This document shows positions 5,608-6,754 of a DNA stretch of 6,754 nt, piece after piece. Source of the DNA: Gammaproteobacteria bacterium (GTDB taxonomy: Bacteria > Pseudomonadota > Gammaproteobacteria > Steroidobacterales > GCA-2729495). The translations under genes and the position numbers were made by a program. The stretch covers positions 1-6,754 of the forward strand of contig JAKLLP010000107.1 of assembly GCA_023150055.1 (NCBI GenBank), given 5' to 3'. Within the stretch, counting starts at the first letter, position 1. Each line of letters begins with the position of its first letter. Below the pieces are notes generated by a model, which saw nothing but the letters and a program-made list of their open reading frames with translations, searched no databases and had not been told where the DNA came from.

Positions 5608-6754
5608 ATGAACCGTATCTGCATGGTCGCCGCGCTGGCGACGGCCCTCGTCGTCCCGGGTCTGACTGCCCGCGCCGGCGACGGCATCAACGAGATCATC
5701 GTCACCGCCCTGCCGCTTGCCCAGCGGCTGGAGGACGTCGCACAACCCACCCAGGTGCTGGCAGGCGATGAGTTGCGCCAGCGCATCGAGGCAAGCATCG
5801 GCGAGACACTGGCCCGCCTGCCCGGCACCAATGCCAGCTATTTTGGTCCGGGCGCCAGCCGGCCCGTGATCCGCGGGCTTGGCGGCGAGCGCCTGCAGGT
5901 GCTGGAGGACGGACTGGGGTCGCTGGACGTCTCCGCGCTGAGTCCAGACCACGCGGTCACGGTCGAGTCGCTGCTCGCCGAGCAGGTGGAGGTACTGCGC
6001 GGTCCCGCAACGCTCCTCTACGGCAACGGCACCGTAGGTGGCGTCGTAAACGTGGTGACCGGCCGCATCCCGAGACAGCGCGGTGCGGCGCCGCTGGAGG
6101 GTGCGGCAGAGATTCGGGGCAACACCGCACTGGATGAGCGTGCTGCGACCGGGCGCCTCGACGGAACTCTTGGCTCCGTCGGCCTGCATCTCGACGGTTA
6201 CACCCGGGAGACCGACGACGTGGAGATCGACGGTATCGCCTGGTCCGATGCCATTCGTGCGCAGTTTGCAGCCGAAGGCCTGCCGGTGGACGAGTCTGCA
6301 GGCCGCGTGCCCAACTCGGACACCGACAGCCAGGGTGGTGGCCTCGGTGCTTCCTGGCTCCTCGACGACGGCTTCGCCGGCGTGGGTTACAGCCGCTTCG
6401 AGACCAATTACGGCGTGCCCGGACCCGGCGAGGCTCCCGGTGAAGCCGGCGTGCGCATCGACATGGAGCAGGATCGCTACGATTTTGCGGGTGAGTTCGC
6501 CGACGTGCTGCCCGGCTTCAGGAAGTTGCGGCTGCGCGCAACGTGGAATGACTACTTGCACCGCGAGATCGAGGCCGACGGCGCCATCGGTACCACCTTC
6601 GACCAGCAGGCCTTCGAAGCGCGCGCCTCGGCCGAGCACGTACCACTGGCCGGTTGGCGCGGAGCCGTCGGGGCCCAGTACCGTGACACCGATCTCGAGG
6701 CCACGGGCGAAGAGGCGTTCGTGCCCGCGTCGGTCACCCGCAACACGGGCGTGT
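5608..6754 (+). CDS. TonB-dependent outer-membrane receptor, ZnuD-like, 3'-truncated by window
   Basis: The N-terminal 382 residues of an outer-membrane active transporter energised by TonB are visible; the frame runs off the window end, so roughly the second half of the barrel is missing. A signal peptide ends at about ARA (residues 21-23), followed by a TonB-box-like EIIVTA (29-34). The plug has SRPVIRGLGGERLQVLEDG, then SPDHAVTVE, then RGPATLLYGNGTVGGVVNVV (from Arg131) and GRIP. This wording closely follows the ZnuD zinc receptor family. Barrel strands follow, with SRFETNYGVPG (YGVPG at 268-272) before GVRIDMEQDRYDFAG. In ZnuD the stretch after YGVPG is a His-rich zinc loop; here it is PGEAPGEA with no histidine. 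Zinc is therefore only one candidate ligand, and another metal or a metal complex is possible. No Zur-type operator is recognised upstream. The small HxH/CxxC gene precedes it by 99 bases. Confidence 0.92.
   Translation, partial: MNRICMVAALATALVVPGLTARAGDGINEIIVTALPLAQRLEDVAQPTQVLAGDELRQRIEASIGETLARLPGTNASYFGPGASRPVIRGLGGERLQVLEDGLGSLDVSALSPDHAVTVESLLAEQVEVLRGPATLLYGNGTVGGVVNVVTGRIPRQRGAAPLEGAAEIRGNTALDERAATGRLDGTLGSVGLHLDGYTRETDDVEIDGIAWSDAIRAQFAAEGLPVDESAGRVPNSDTDSQGGGLGASWLLDDGFAGVGYSRFETNYGVPGPGEAPGEAGVRIDMEQDRYDFAGEFADVLPGFRKLRLRATWNDYLHREIEADGAIGTTFDQQAFEARASAEHVPLAGWRGAVGAQYRDTDLEATGEEAFVPASVTRNTGV

Noticed and set aside
5536..6639. 367-codon minus-strand open frame opposite the TonB receptor
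   Set aside because: The plus strand in this interval encodes an uninterrupted signal peptide, plug and barrel start. The antisense frame is a shadow.

Overview
The window is a GC-rich stretch of Gram-negative bacterial chromosome in which every gene I can support lies on the plus strand. A signal peptide, a TonB box and an outer-membrane receptor of the ZnuD-like type indicate a proteobacterium. A secreted dehydrogenase with a C-terminal thrombospondin-3/dockerin-like module suggests a high-GC, environmental gammaproteobacterium. That placement is inferred from protein style, not from a marker gene. No RNA gene, insertion sequence, integrase or CRISPR array is visible, and no stretch over 300 bases lacks a gene.

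Left part (1-3212): three enzymes in a row. The first is the C-terminal two thirds or so of an AMP-forming acyl-CoA synthetase/ligase that begins before the window. A class I SAM-dependent methyltransferase with an N-terminal CxxC...CxxC zinc-ribbon-like segment follows 55 bases later. Then comes an alpha/beta hydrolase with a GVSVG nucleophile elbow. Ligase, methyltransferase and hydrolase together look like part of an acyl/aryl-acid activating and tailoring pathway (lipid or specialised metabolite). The product cannot be read from this window.

Middle (3357-5072): an exported PQQ-dependent sugar (glucose/sorbosone-type) dehydrogenase ends in a calcium-binding type tail, made of a thrombospondin type 3-like repeat and two near-identical dockerin-like repeats. 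A hairpin after its stop probably ends this unit.

Right part (5194-6754): a small exported or membrane-anchored protein with HxH and CxxCxH motifs, resembling DUF2946-type putative metal-binding proteins, lies 99 bases upstream of a TonB-dependent receptor cut off by the window end. The receptor's plug closely follows the ZnuD (zinc) pattern. However, the loop after YGVPG, which is His-rich in ZnuD, has no histidine here. The pair probably forms a metal (or metal-complex) uptake unit whose ligand is uncertain.

The long minus-strand open frames (up to 554 codons) mirror these genes and are treated as shadows.
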